The notes: a model not told the origin generated them from the sequence alone. A stretch of DNA of 64,000 nucleotides from Unio delphinus (GCA_029339505.1 JAQISU010001235.1:34199315-34263314), one strand, 5' to 3'; counted from the first letter of the stretch, positions 1-11,985 are shown. Made by a program: numbers and translations.

Positions 1-97
1 TAGGTATCTACCTAACCCCTCTATACTTTATCAAGCGTGTCTGAAACACACAAAAACCCTACAAAACAATTTCAGTGCTCTGTTAAATCCGAAATGA

Positions 98-114
98 TCC
101 CACTTCTGACACCA
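98..114 (-). other. LTR-retrotransposon primer binding site (relic at window edge)
   Basis: Read on the minus strand, this 17-mer starts TGGTGTCAGAAG and is complementary to the 3' end of an animal tRNA-Leu(CAA) including CCA, as I remember that tRNA. On the plus strand it is followed after two bases by TGCAACAAG at 117, which would be the minus-strand LTR end (...CTTGTTGCA). The matching gag-pol would lie to the left, outside the window, and its LTR to the right of 117. The other LTR end could not be placed, and the (AT)n tract at 205 lies within it or next to it. Confidence 0.45.
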
Positions 115-202
115 TTTGCAACAAGATAACCGGGACGGATCTTTAGGATTGATAAAAGAACACGTTTTATGATACAGATATAAAAAATATGGTTTAATGT
201 GG

Positions 203-321
<119 letters not shown>

Positions 322-410
322 CAAAACAATGAAATGCGTGCGTAGTGTACTCCAAATATTGGATTTAATTAAACATAATTACGTACAGACTAGAAGATGC
401 TAACAAATTA

Positions 411-466
411 TACAATGATATAAATCAATGATACAATGATACAAATCAATGATACAATGATACAAA
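411..466. repeat. 21-bp tandem repeat, about 2.7 copies
   Basis: The unit tacaatgatacaaatcaatg plus one base repeats at 411, 432 and 453, with one substitution between the first two copies. From 467 to about 739 the sequence is AT-rich and I see nothing further. Confidence 0.85.
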
Positions 467-739
467 AACCCTAGATAAATATACAACAAAAAGATGAATA
501 CAGTTTACTCACGTAGTAAACAATGCAGGATTACTCATATAGTAAAAATGTATACGCTCAAGTAGCGAAACTATATTTGAAAATAATAAAAGGGACACAT
601 AAGAACTTATCTTTCCAGTCCCAAAACATATACTGGGTTCCGCAAACCCTTATTAGCCCACGGCTAACAAATTACAAATAAATAGATATACCCGACTATT
701 AGTATACAGCTCCACAGCTGATACAATTAAACTTCATAA

Positions 740-1075
740 TTTCTACAGACTCCGGACACTCGGAATACTACGAAATATTAGACCCTCCAGACCCTCCAAA
801 TATTAGACCCTCCGGACACTGGTCATTTAGACAGCTCTACTGCTGGGTCACCCTTGTCACTCTTGACATTAGACACTCCGGACGCTAGACATGAGACACT
901 CCGGCACATTTAACAGTTCTGGACACACCATTGCATTTAAACACAGCTCCCGACGTTTGACAGCTCCGGACACCCCGGACGTTTAACACCCTCGTACCAA
1001 TAGCCCTACAGCTAAAGTTGTGTCAATCCTCCCTCCCTCGGATCAATAGCCCTACAGCTACAGTCCTTTAAACCA
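740..1075. repeat. Degenerate GC-richer short-motif repeat region
   Basis: The phrase ctccggacac and variants such as gacactccgg, gaccctccgg and gctccggac recur about ten times at irregular spacing. The phrase caatagccctacagcta occurs twice, near 998 and 1044. Base composition is richer in C than its surroundings. It could belong to the LTR suggested by the primer-binding site at 98-114, but this is not demonstrated. Confidence 0.5.
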
Positions 1076-1280
1076 GCCGCTTGTTGACAAAACCCTTAGT
1101 AATGTGAAGATCCTTCACATATAGCAAAGTATTTATACGGATTCGTTCTCCGTATCGAGAACACTCTGCACGTGCGGCATTGAGCTCACTATTCCGAAGT
1201 ACAACTGCCCATATAAAAATCACCCTCAGGTATCGTTGCACACGATAAACCAAACCCGAGTACATGTATTTCCTGAACAA

Positions 1281-4758
<3,478 letters not shown>

Positions 4759-4781
<23 letters not shown>

Positions 4782-5430
4782 CGATACGATATCGTGTTCG
4801 AGGATCATGTAAATTTATTGTTATAAATTCATACGGGGTTGACAGAGCGTTACTAAAGAAATTTTTAAATTGATTGAAGTCCATATCAGAGCACCATGTC
4901 TGCCAAATATTTCGTAACGTATGTGTATCAACGCCGTTAAACACAGCAAGAATATTACAGTTATCTCTGATCACTTTTGGAATCTGAGTGTATCGTTGAG
5001 TGACATATATCACGTCGGTGTTTTTATGCCTGCCTCTGGAAAAGATCCTAGCAGGATGTTTTTGATTGTCTAACATCACATCGTCGTATACGACTAAATT
5101 ATTAATGTTCCCATCAAGGTCATCCACGGATGGTGCCTCGTCAATATCAGTTATAAAATCAATGGCGTTCTCACCCTTAATTTCTGATGCATTCTCGTTA
5201 AAATCCTTTAACACTTCATAACATCGTTGATCATCTACGCTAGGGGCAATTAAATACAACTTATCCCACTTCATCCATCTCATTATTAAATTGAGTAACA
5301 ATTGCGTCTTGCCGGATCCAGATGGCCCGATTATAATCATCCGGATAGAGTTTGGTAGCGCTGCATGATGCTTAACCGGTTCTCTTGCTTTAGTCGCTGA
5401 AAAATCAATTATATCCATATCTCTATACAT
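4759..5430 (-). CDS. FtsK/HerA-type genome-packaging ATPase
   Basis: A 223-residue ATPase of the A32-like family that pumps DNA into capsids in Polintons and related viruses. The P-loop GPSGSGKT is at residues 35-42, Walker B is VVYDDV at 113-118 with paired aspartates, and a downstream TQRYTQIP segment at 144-151 fits the sensor region. Length suits the family. Two starts are possible: ATG at 5430 or ATG at 5418 (MDIIDF), and the second looks more like relatives. It diverges from the zinc-ribbon gene with only 5 bp between the outer start codons. The last seven codons and stop lie within the left TIR, so the right TIR carries a copy of this gene tail. The frame is intact. Confidence 0.9.
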
Positions 5431-5435
5431 AAATT

Positions 5436-5624
5436 ATGGATCTATATTGTGTGAAGTGTAAAACGCGTACTGGCACAGATGACTTGACGACGATTACAAC
5501 TAGAAATAACCGATCAGCGCTTTCTGGTAAATGCGTGCAATGTGGTACAAAAAATTTAGATTTATTTCTACAAAATCAAAGATTTTACAATTCGGAGATG
5601 TTTTTAAAAAAAACGAGGAGGTGA
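5436..5624 (+). CDS. Small zinc-ribbon protein (5' part of a frameshifted zinc-ribbon/PLA2 gene)
   Basis: 62 codons with two CxxC pairs, YCVKCK near residue 4 and GKCVQCGTK near residue 31, spaced like a zinc ribbon (DUF5679-like, from memory). Such ribbons precede a phospholipase A2 domain in related elements. Here the frame ends at TGA 5622-5624, just after an A8 run at 5606-5613. The PLA2 frame, +1 relative to this one, opens at 5608 inside the same run. One broken gene is therefore likely, although a true stand-alone ribbon cannot be excluded. Confidence 0.7.
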   Translation: MDLYCVKCKTRTGTDDLTTITTRNNRSALSGKCVQCGTKNLDLFLQNQRFYNSEMFLKKTRR

Positions 5625-5973
5625 TATCGCAGCCAAATTGGCAAAACTCACTGGAACCCCATGGGCAAAGTACCCCGGAGAAAAGCACCTTCCAGGATAT
5701 AGCTACTGTGGCCCCGGAACACGATTAGATATCAGACTTGATGATCAAAATCAATCCAGATCCGGCGAGTATCCGATAAACGCCATTGATAAGGCGTGTC
5801 ACGCTCATGATGTTGCATATAAAAGCAGCAATCTGCAACACAGGCATCTCGCAGATGTGAAATTAATTCATGCGTTAAATGCTATTCCTGATAAATCTTT
5901 CAAAGAAAAATTGGCTTCGTGGTTGGTAAAATCAGCTATGAAAGGCAAATTGATGATGGGTGCTGGTAATTAA
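5608..5973 (+). CDS. Parvovirus-type phospholipase A2 domain (3' part, frameshifted)
   Basis: Shows the secretory-PLA2 signature in the compact form of parvovirus capsid proteins: a calcium-loop YCGPGT followed by D-x-ACHAHDVAY with the catalytic His-Asp pair. In parvoviruses this activity opens endosomal membranes; a similar entry role here is inference. The frame lacks an ATG at its beginning (the first start-like codon is TTG at 5638) and is open back to 5608, within the A8 run that ends the upstream zinc-ribbon frame in register. The C-terminal part is basic and helical (residues KLASWLVKSAMKGK). It overlaps the outermost possible integrase start by 14 bp. Confidence 0.8.
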   Translation, partial: KKRGGDIAAKLAKLTGTPWAKYPGEKHLPGYSYCGPGTRLDIRLDDQNQSRSGEYPINAIDKACHAHDVAYKSSNLQHRHLADVKLIHALNAIPDKSFKEKLASWLVKSAMKGKLMMGAGN

Positions 5974-5977
5974 TAAT

Positions 5978-6937
5978 ATGGAATCTATTTATTATTCTCC
6001 GAGAGGATACTGGAAGGGTAAAGCAGCAATCAGTAAGCTCGCCAGCGCCGCAAAAGTGAAAAAGGCTACTGCGGCTAATTGGTTATCCAAACAGGCACTA
6101 TGGCAGATTTATCTACCGCGCCCTAAACAAATCAATTTTTCGCATTTTGATGTTACCGGACCCAATGAAGTTCATCAAGCTGATTTATTGTTTTTACCAC
6201 ATGACAACGGTTACAAATACGCGCTAACCGTAGTTGACGTTGCGAGTCGATACAAACAAGCAGAACCGCTAAAAACAAAGTCAGCTACTGAAGTAGCTTC
6301 TGCATTTGAAAAGATTTATCGAAAGGGTCCTCTGCGTTGGCCGAATCTGTTACAAGTTGATCCTGGCAAGGAATTTCAGGGTGCAGTGTTATCAGCGATG
6401 AAACATCATAATGTCACCATCAGACGAGGGCATACTGCGCTACATCGCGATCAGGCAATTGTTGAACGATTTAATCGGACTCTTGCTGAGCGGTTATTTG
6501 GATATCAATACGCGAAGGAGTTTATTCAGGATAAAAGATCCCGTGAATGGGTTAAGAGATTACCAGCTGTGATTACCGCGCTCAATAACGAGATTACTCA
6601 AACAATTAACATGAAACCTGTCAACGCGATTAAGAAAGCGTCCATACCAAAAATGGAAATCCAAGGAATTTCACAAAAAGATTTCAAAGAACCAATTCTT
6701 GGTAGTAATGTCACTGTGAGATATTTATACGAACCAGGAGAGCTTGAAGGTGGCAGAAAAAGGGCTACTGATCCTATTTGGAGTGTTACTGCACACAAGA
6801 TATCTACTATAACACGATCAACTGGTAGACCTCCAATCTATAAACTGGATTCAACTGCCCCTCAGCGGGGGTTTACACGCGAACAATTACAAGTGATTCC
6901 TGACGATACTCAATTGCCACCTCATGGTCTTAACTAG
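5978..6937 (+). CDS. Polinton RVE-family integrase
   Basis: A retroviral-type DDE integrase that inserts the element through its terminal repeats. Counting from ATG 5978 (MESIYYSPRG), the catalytic triad is D69 (HQADLLF), D128 (QVDPGKEF) and E163 (AIVERFN), with the final Asp and Glu 34 residues apart. The N-terminal segment SPRGYWKGKAAISKLASAAK is the helix-turn-helix-like part typical of Polinton integrases. The C-terminal third contains a small beta-rich SH3-like region (PILGSNVTVRYLYEPGE) but no chromodomain. An upstream in-frame ATG at 5960 exists, but 5978 gives the family-like start. The frame is intact. Its 3' end overlaps the HNH tail of the convergent polymerase gene by 8 bp. Confidence 0.92.
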   Translation: MESIYYSPRGYWKGKAAISKLASAAKVKKATAANWLSKQALWQIYLPRPKQINFSHFDVTGPNEVHQADLLFLPHDNGYKYALTVVDVASRYKQAEPLKTKSATEVASAFEKIYRKGPLRWPNLLQVDPGKEFQGAVLSAMKHHNVTIRRGHTALHRDQAIVERFNRTLAERLFGYQYAKEFIQDKRSREWVKRLPAVITALNNEITQTINMKPVNAIKKASIPKMEIQGISQKDFKEPILGSNVTVRYLYEPGELEGGRKRATDPIWSVTAHKISTITRSTGRPPIYKLDSTAPQRGFTREQLQVIPDDTQLPPHGLN

Positions 6938-7178
6938 CACCCCTTCGTCTGTTGCACTCAAGACAAGTCAGCATAACATTATCGTTGGTATGACCAATGC
7001 TGCTATTCTTTCTGTCTACGGTAAATTGGCGAGGATCTTTATCCGAATACTGCCAACGCATTATACAATTGCAACTCGCGCAGTGATTATTCTGTTGTTG
7101 TTTCAGCGTAATTATTAATTTAGCATCAATGTCAAATTCTCTATTATTTTTTTTATCCTGTTGTTTATAACCGGAGAG
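6930..7178 (-). CDS. C-terminal HNH-type module of the polymerase-helicase gene (frameshifted)
   Basis: On the minus strand, in the frame -1 relative to the helicase, an open segment ends at TAA 6930-6932. It contains HCASCN, then FTVDRKNSSIGHTNDNV, then LTCLECNRRRG. These are two CxxC zinc pairs around a D-[ST]-GHT-x-DN core, the pattern of HNH nucleases. I remember such a module at the C-terminus of polymerase-helicase proteins of related elements. The frame joins the helicase frame at an A8 coding run (plus-strand T8 at 7179-7186). The 177 bp between the two ORFs is therefore not intergenic. Whether the nuclease is active is unknown. Confidence 0.7.
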   Translation of the reverse strand, partial: LSGYKQQDKKNNREFDIDAKLIITLKQQQNNHCASCNCIMRWQYSDKDPRQFTVDRKNSSIGHTNDNVMLTCLECNRRRGAS

Positions 7179-8674
7179 TTTTTTTTATTAATGATGCTAG
7201 CATCATCCATTGTAGTGTCATCATCGTCACCAATGATTTCATCATCGAAAACAACTCTTCGAAGTTGATTTAATCTCCTCACTCTGGATACTGCAAGATA
7301 GACTAAATTCGACCATTCGATGCGATTATCTACCATCCAAACAATTGTATCCGATATAGTCAATCCCTGTGAAGAATGTATCATCGCTGCGTATCCTAGC
7401 GTCCACGGGGATTTATTAGCACGCAATGCATCTTCAACGACGCTGATATCAACCAGCACAATATCATTTAACACGAGAATCTGCTTTTCACTCTTCCCTG
7501 GAATATCAACTTCAATATTCTGCTTTCGTGTATCCGAAGGCCTATAACACAACGGTACTGGAAGTGTTGCAAATTTTTCTTTATGCGTTTCAAATAACTT
7601 CATCTGAAGTGTGTCTCTGACTATTTTTCTACTTGCTACTATCAAATCATTTGGTCTCCACGTTTCCCAAAAATCATTCATGGGAGTTTCTGAAATTATT
7701 TCACGCGCTATTTCACATTGGATTTTATCCGGCTGTAATCTAATCAGTGCTTTGAACTCGCGTAATTGTTCATCAAGTGATCTATAATCAGTAGTAATTT
7801 CTTCATAGTAGTCTACAAAACCCTTTAGCCATTCATGTGGAGATGCACCGACAAATGGTGGTGGTTGGCCGTGATCACCGCACATGACGACTTTTGTGTT
7901 TTTGTTTAACAACCATTCGAGAAATGTTTGTAATACTCTCAACGATACCGTGCATATTTCATCCCAAATTATGATTTCAGGAATGAATTTATCGCCCATT
8001 CGATCAGGAGTCCATTCATCGCCTTTCCATCGAAAGAAACTGTGATAAGTACAGGCATTTACCCCTCGCTGTATCATCTCTCTGGCGAGTCTGTGAGTCG
8101 GTGTTAACACAATCATATTTGACCGACGATATAATTCAATTGCACGAGTTGTCTTTCCTGACCCACCACAACCGTTTAAATAAACTGTCTTGTATCTACA
8201 TATTGGATCAGATACCGGTGGTGCATTAGAAAATTCTGATTGAATCTTATCACACTTTAAGTACTTTTCATCCATGGTAACATCTGCCGATTCACAATAC
8301 TCATGTAGTTTTTCCTTTTTAAATCGCCAACGTCCCCAGTTTTCCTCGGGATCTGTGAATTTAGCTACATCTGATTTGTATTTCTCGTGGATATAAATAG
8401 AATCAGTGGCTACTCTAACTGCGTTATTAGGAAATCTATTTATCATCGAAAATAAATTGATAGAAGCATAAGCTAGCATAGAACTTCTCAGATGTGTATA
8501 TTGTTTAATATATCCATCACAATAGGTAACAACCGTACCCAATTTCTCACCAATGGATAGAAAAGCGTCTTTACGATTTACAAGTTTTCCCTGTTTCGTT
8601 AAATCCGTTACAATAAAATCGTATTCAGCGACGTCTATGATCAACCGCGAGGAATATTTTGCATTGTCGTATCT
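7115..8674 (-). CDS. PolB palm C-terminus (motif C) fused to SF1 helicase; continuation after an in-frame TGA
   Basis: This segment is in the same frame as the upstream PolB ORF and separated from it only by TGA 8675-8677, so it is the rest of one long gene. Its first part holds the polymerase region YTHLRSSMLAYASINL and motif C, ATDS, at codon 692 of the gene. Then follows a Pif1/Dda-like SF1 helicase: Walker A GCGGSGKT at codons 769-776, TPTHRLA, Walker B IIIWDE, motif III GDHGQPPP, motif V IHSSQGLT and motif VI YLAVSRVRR. It is expected to unwind DNA ahead of the polymerase. The nominal first codon of the separate ORF is TTG, not ATG, which supports it being a gene fragment. Its last codons (7115-7178) lie past the shift and are probably out of frame. 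Confidence 0.88.
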   Translation of the reverse strand, partial: RYDNAKYSSRLIIDVAEYDFIVTDLTKQGKLVNRKDAFLSIGEKLGTVVTYCDGYIKQYTHLRSSMLAYASINLFSMINRFPNNAVRVATDSIYIHEKYKSDVAKFTDPEENWGRWRFKKEKLHEYCESADVTMDEKYLKCDKIQSEFSNAPPVSDPICRYKTVYLNGCGGSGKTTRAIELYRRSNMIVLTPTHRLAREMIQRGVNACTYHSFFRWKGDEWTPDRMGDKFIPEIIIWDEICTVSLRVLQTFLEWLLNKNTKVVMCGDHGQPPPFVGASPHEWLKGFVDYYEEITTDYRSLDEQLREFKALIRLQPDKIQCEIAREIISETPMNDFWETWRPNDLIVASRKIVRDTLQMKLFETHKEKFATLPVPLCYRPSDTRKQNIEVDIPGKSEKQILVLNDIVLVDISVVEDALRANKSPWTLGYAAMIHSSQGLTISDTIVWMVDNRIEWSNLVYLAVSRVRRLNQLRRVVFDDEIIGDDDDTTMDDASIINKKNSPVINNRIKKIIENLTLMLN

Positions 8675-8677
8675 TCA
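8675..8677 (-). other. Premature in-frame TGA in polymerase gene
   Basis: Both flanking ORFs use minus-strand codons starting at positions congruent to 1 modulo 3, so this is a nonsense codon and not a frameshift. It is codon 601 counting from ATG 10477 and lies between motif B and motif C. Confidence 0.9.
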
Positions 8678-10477
8678 ACCCTGGGTAAATTTACCGATTA
8701 TTCTTCGTCCAAAATCTTTTGCTTGTTCTTTTTTAATTTCAAATAACTTCTTAGACCAATTCATGACTTCTTCCTCGCTGAAATCTGGAAACTGTTTTCG
8801 CTGTTCGCTAATTATACGATCTAGATCGGGTTGTGGTAGCCAAACTTCTTTCTGAGCTCGATAGCATATAATAGCTTCGGAAACAATCAACGATTGTAAC
8901 ATCTCACAATCAATCATATATCGTAGTAACACTATTGGCATCCAGGCCTTTTCAGATATATGTCTACCAAGCCAAACATAACTACACGGATGTAACCCTG
9001 TAGCGAGTTCAAATGATATCACACGAGCGAATCCGGTTAAATCAAAATCAGGTAATGGCCCATTAATCGCAACACGAGTCATTTCATGCGTGGGGTGTCC
9101 AAATCGTTTAAAGTATTCAGCGGCTTCTCCATATCCAAGAAAACTCCCTGGATAACACGCAGCTATATCAATTGAAATCATACCATCACGTGAGTATTTT
9201 GTATTCCACAGTCCTCCATGACTAAATTTGACGCAACTCAATTTAACATCCTCGAGAAAATCACTTCGTGTTGGACGCCATGAGTTTTTTTCTCTTGCGA
9301 AGTGAGCTACCACTGATGGAATAGTAAAACTATCCGTGAGTAGTTTTTCATGGAAACTCTCCGGTGAAAAATCATTAGCGATTTTTCTCATTCTGTTATC
9401 TAATTCTTCAACGCGATATAATTCACCATTTGGTCTTACAAATTGATCAAATCCTATTTCGGGATCTTCATCACTTCTAAGTAACCACACTGACACAGGA
9501 TCATCTTTACACAACGCATGAATAGCATCGAATAATTTCTCATTATAAAAAACATCTCCGACGAACTCCCCGACGAATTCCTCGGGGATATATCTCACGG
9601 TTCTATCTCGTGGAAATATTGTTACTGCAGGTGTCCACGCGTGTTCGTTATGATCAATAATTTGTATTGGAGCTCCATTTTTGTTATATTTCGGTTCGTA
9701 TAAAACTTCTCCGGTTATCGTCATTACTGATATTGGGAATCTTAATGATGTTTCTAATTTAGCTATATCAGAAATCTTTGCACCGTGCTGTTTCACTGTC
9801 AGTTCCCATTCGGTTATTTTCCTACGTCGCAGATCAGTTAGTTTATTTCCTCGGGATGCATTTGTGAAGTGTTCCATTACCCGTGTTGCTACACAATTCA
9901 GTGAACTAGAATATTTCATAGGAGCTAGTTTTGCGATATCGGGTTTATCATTTAACGGATATATCCCATAAACGATTGCTGTTACAGGATAAGATCTCTC
10001 GTAGTATGGTTTGTCGATTCCAGTTAGAATTCCTGGTTTGGAATCTCTACTCAGCGTGATTGTTTTTTTATCCTTGAGGATTGGTTCAAATTTATCCCTG
10101 ATAATCCATTTGCCTTCGACTTCGATAATGAATTTTATTCTGAAAAAATACTTCTGTTTGAAATCCTTTAGATTTCCATCTTTAGATTTCCACGAAAATC
10201 CTTTGGATTTTACGCCAAGGTGTGAAATGATCTCAGCTGCTCTTTCATCATTCATGGTAGCATCGATGTTAGGTACATTGACATCCTCGTGTATAATTCG
10301 AAATGTCGACCAACAGTATGCTGCACCGTCTTGGTAGAATTCATTAAAACACTCCTTGATTTTACTTAGTATAGTTCTGTCACCGATTAGACGTTTTGGT
10401 GTATCAGAGACTCTATCGAGATTGAATTTAGTATTTCTCCAAGGTTCGATTTTCGATAATCTCTTGAACTCTTCCAT
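8675..10477 (-). CDS. Protein-primed family B DNA polymerase, N-terminal and palm part
   Basis: 600 codons from ATG 10477 (MEEFKRLSK) to an in-frame TGA. Motif A, SIDIAACYPG, has its catalytic Asp at codon 437, preceded by the FSHGG segment typical of pPolB. The motif B region FGRRIIGKFTQG directly precedes the stop. The N-terminal 300 residues include LNCVATRVMEHF and IIDHNEHAW, an unrecognised domain shared, as I recall, with related invertebrate and fungal proteins. I could not place the 3'-5' exonuclease motifs with confidence. The frame extends 17 codons upstream to ATG 10528, but that would overlap the divergent zinc-finger gene at 10520, so 10477 is preferred. The polymerase is split between motifs B and C, so this part alone cannot be active. 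Confidence 0.88.
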   Translation of the reverse strand: MEEFKRLSKIEPWRNTKFNLDRVSDTPKRLIGDRTILSKIKECFNEFYQDGAAYCWSTFRIIHEDVNVPNIDATMNDERAAEIISHLGVKSKGFSWKSKDGNLKDFKQKYFFRIKFIIEVEGKWIIRDKFEPILKDKKTITLSRDSKPGILTGIDKPYYERSYPVTAIVYGIYPLNDKPDIAKLAPMKYSSSLNCVATRVMEHFTNASRGNKLTDLRRRKITEWELTVKQHGAKISDIAKLETSLRFPISVMTITGEVLYEPKYNKNGAPIQIIDHNEHAWTPAVTIFPRDRTVRYIPEEFVGEFVGDVFYNEKLFDAIHALCKDDPVSVWLLRSDEDPEIGFDQFVRPNGELYRVEELDNRMRKIANDFSPESFHEKLLTDSFTIPSVVAHFAREKNSWRPTRSDFLEDVKLSCVKFSHGGLWNTKYSRDGMISIDIAACYPGSFLGYGEAAEYFKRFGHPTHEMTRVAINGPLPDFDLTGFARVISFELATGLHPCSYVWLGRHISEKAWMPIVLLRYMIDCEMLQSLIVSEAIICYRAQKEVWLPQPDLDRIISEQRKQFPDFSEEEVMNWSKKLFEIKKEQAKDFGRRIIGKFTQG

Positions 10478-10519
10478 GTTATAATTAAAACAAGTATTTA
10501 AATAGAAAAATATAGTATA

Positions 10520-10858
10520 ATGAATCACTGCAAGTGGCTTATGATTGGATCAACAACCCCGTGTAACAAATCATGCAGAAGCAAATTCTGTGGGCATCAT
10601 TTACAAAGCGTTCGGCGAGGAAGTTTTGGTCCTCTCCCATGCCTCCAATGTGGGGCTGGGGTAAGGGGAAAATCACAATTATGTCTCAGTTGCGGCGGCA
10701 AACGATACAGGGAACTAAAACGCTATTATGACAAACGAACAAAAAATGCAGTCATTGACCCCAACGACCTTGATAAAATCAAGGACAAAATCATAAAAAA
10801 CCCTCAAGACTACATTGATAGACTTATAATTAAAGCAAATAATAAATTAGACAAGTAG
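10520..10858 (+). CDS. Small cysteine-rich zinc-finger protein
   Basis: 112 residues with cysteine/histidine clusters: CKWLMIGSTTPCNK, SCRSKFCGHH, PCLQCGAG and LCLSCGGKR, enough for two or three zinc sites. These are followed by a basic stretch and a helical lysine-rich tail. A protein with the same opening (CKWLMxG...PC) occurs next to the polymerase in related elements, from memory. The gene diverges from the polymerase gene with 42 bp between start codons and is followed 13 bp later by the HNH gene, so the two may be co-transcribed. A DNA- or RNA-binding regulatory role is possible but not shown. Confidence 0.75.
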   Translation: MNHCKWLMIGSTTPCNKSCRSKFCGHHLQSVRRGSFGPLPCLQCGAGVRGKSQLCLSCGGKRYRELKRYYDKRTKNAVIDPNDLDKIKDKIIKNPQDYIDRLIIKANNKLDK

Positions 10859-10871
10859 TATTATTATACAA

Positions 10872-11363
10872 ATGAGCCAAGATTTCAGACCTCATCCAGT
10901 GCTTGTTAATTACGAAGCATCCCGTGATGGTGTTGTCAGGCACCGCAGACTAAAAGAACCGGTTGGGTATCTGAATAATATGGGGTATTTGATGTTTTCA
11001 GCTGGGAGGAAGAAGTATCTCTGTCACAGAGCCATCTATGAAGCATTTTACGGATTAATCGAAGACGGCCTTGTGATTGATCACATAAATGGCGTAAAGA
11101 CTGATAATTGTCTTGTGAATCTTCAAGCCGTCTCACAAAGTCGGAATGCAAAATTAGGTGGAACTGGCAAACATGCAAAACGCCATAGGGGGATCAAATC
11201 GTTTGATTTAGAAAATAATCAAGAGAGAAGCTTTCAGTCGATAAATGAAGCCAGTAGATACTTTGACATTTGTGGGACTTCAATACGATTTGTTGCAGAA
11301 AATATAATTAAAACTGCTCTGTCGAAAAAAAATAGTCATAAAATAAAATTCGTATACACCTGA
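10872..11363 (+). CDS. HNH endonuclease with NUMOD modules (homing-type)
   Basis: 163 residues. Residues 13-59 resemble a NUMOD4-type module (NYEASRDGVVRHRR...LCHRAIYEAF). VIDHINGVKTDN at 68-79, followed by NLQAVSQSRN, is the HNH core, with the NxxNL and SxSRN features of phage and homing HNH enzymes. Residues about 110-160 (IKSFDLENN...SINEASRYF) resemble NUMOD1, a DNA-binding helix module. Free-standing enzymes of this kind are usually selfish genes of phages and large DNA viruses. In this element it may be a passenger or assist replication or recombination. The frame is intact, with ATG 10872 directly after the zinc-finger gene. Confidence 0.88.
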   Translation: MSQDFRPHPVLVNYEASRDGVVRHRRLKEPVGYLNNMGYLMFSAGRKKYLCHRAIYEAFYGLIEDGLVIDHINGVKTDNCLVNLQAVSQSRNAKLGGTGKHAKRHRGIKSFDLENNQERSFQSINEASRYFDICGTSIRFVAENIIKTALSKKNSHKIKFVYT

Positions 11364-11712
11364 AACTATTCAAGGGAGATAAATCCCCATGGACAAATCC
11401 GCCGCAACTCACTAAGTTCCCTTGTATTATGACGTCAAAGGAATTTGTCGTCTGTTAACTAGGCGCGCACGTGACTGTACATAGTTTCGGTAGAATTTTA
11501 TTTTTTAGCAATTTCTAAAACATTTTATTGTCGCTTGGCTACACTGAGTGCAGGATAAACCACGCGCGGAAAATAAAAGCAAATGCATCCTTCCGATTAT
11601 CAAGAACCATATGTATACATCGCGAGTGGTTTCTATTCATTGAAGTAGGTGGGCGTGGTTAAAATTCCTGTATACAGCTCTTTGTGATCTAATCGATAAT
11701 TTATTTGTCTAG

Positions 11713-11738
11713 TCACTGACGCAGGCATGCGTGACTGA
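11713..11738. other. Imperfect hairpin TCACTGACGCA-N4-TGCGTGACTGA
   Basis: Eleven-base arms pair at nine positions around the loop ggca, with a perfect ACGCA/TGCGT inner stem. Function unknown. Confidence 0.6.
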
Positions 11739-11903
11739 TAGTTACATTATATTTTAAACTGCTCCGATTTTATGTTTTCACTGTTTTCTGGATAGTTACA
11801 ACAGTTAAATTATTATTCGTTTTCTTAAATACGATAGTAAAATTGTCTATTTTAAAAATCTCTTAATCAGATATATATATTAACAATCTCTATTTTATAT
11901 GAC

Positions 11904-11985
11904 GGCTCCGTGGTGTAATGGTAGCGTGTTTGTCTTGTAAACATAGCTATCAACTACTACGTGTTCGGTCCCCATAGCAGATACA
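11904..11985 (+). ncRNA. Degenerate tRNA-like sequence (possible tRNA-Thr-like or SINE head)
   Basis: GGCTCCGTGGTGTAATGGTAGC reads like an acceptor strand followed by an A-box D-arm. It is followed by TTTGTCTTGTAAACATA, which can fold to an anticodon arm with loop CTTGTAA (UGU, Thr) and one mismatch. A B-box-like GTTCGGTCC follows at about 11963. The 3' acceptor strand that should pair with GGCTCCG is not evident, and the T stem is poor. It is a decayed tRNA gene, a tRNA-derived repeat, or a chance likeness. Confidence 0.35.

Noticed and set aside
1068..1280. 70-codon minus-strand ORF and similar short ORFs through 1281-4400 and 24400-27500
   Set aside because: Length expected by chance and no motif or composition shift.
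6924..7118. Plus-strand 64-codon ORF after the integrase
   Set aside because: The minus strand of this interval encodes the zinc-HNH module; the plus-strand frame has no features.
7115..8644. Helicase as an independent gene with its own start
   Set aside because: The nominal start is TTG, and the first 100 codons are the PolB motif C region in the same frame as the upstream ORF.
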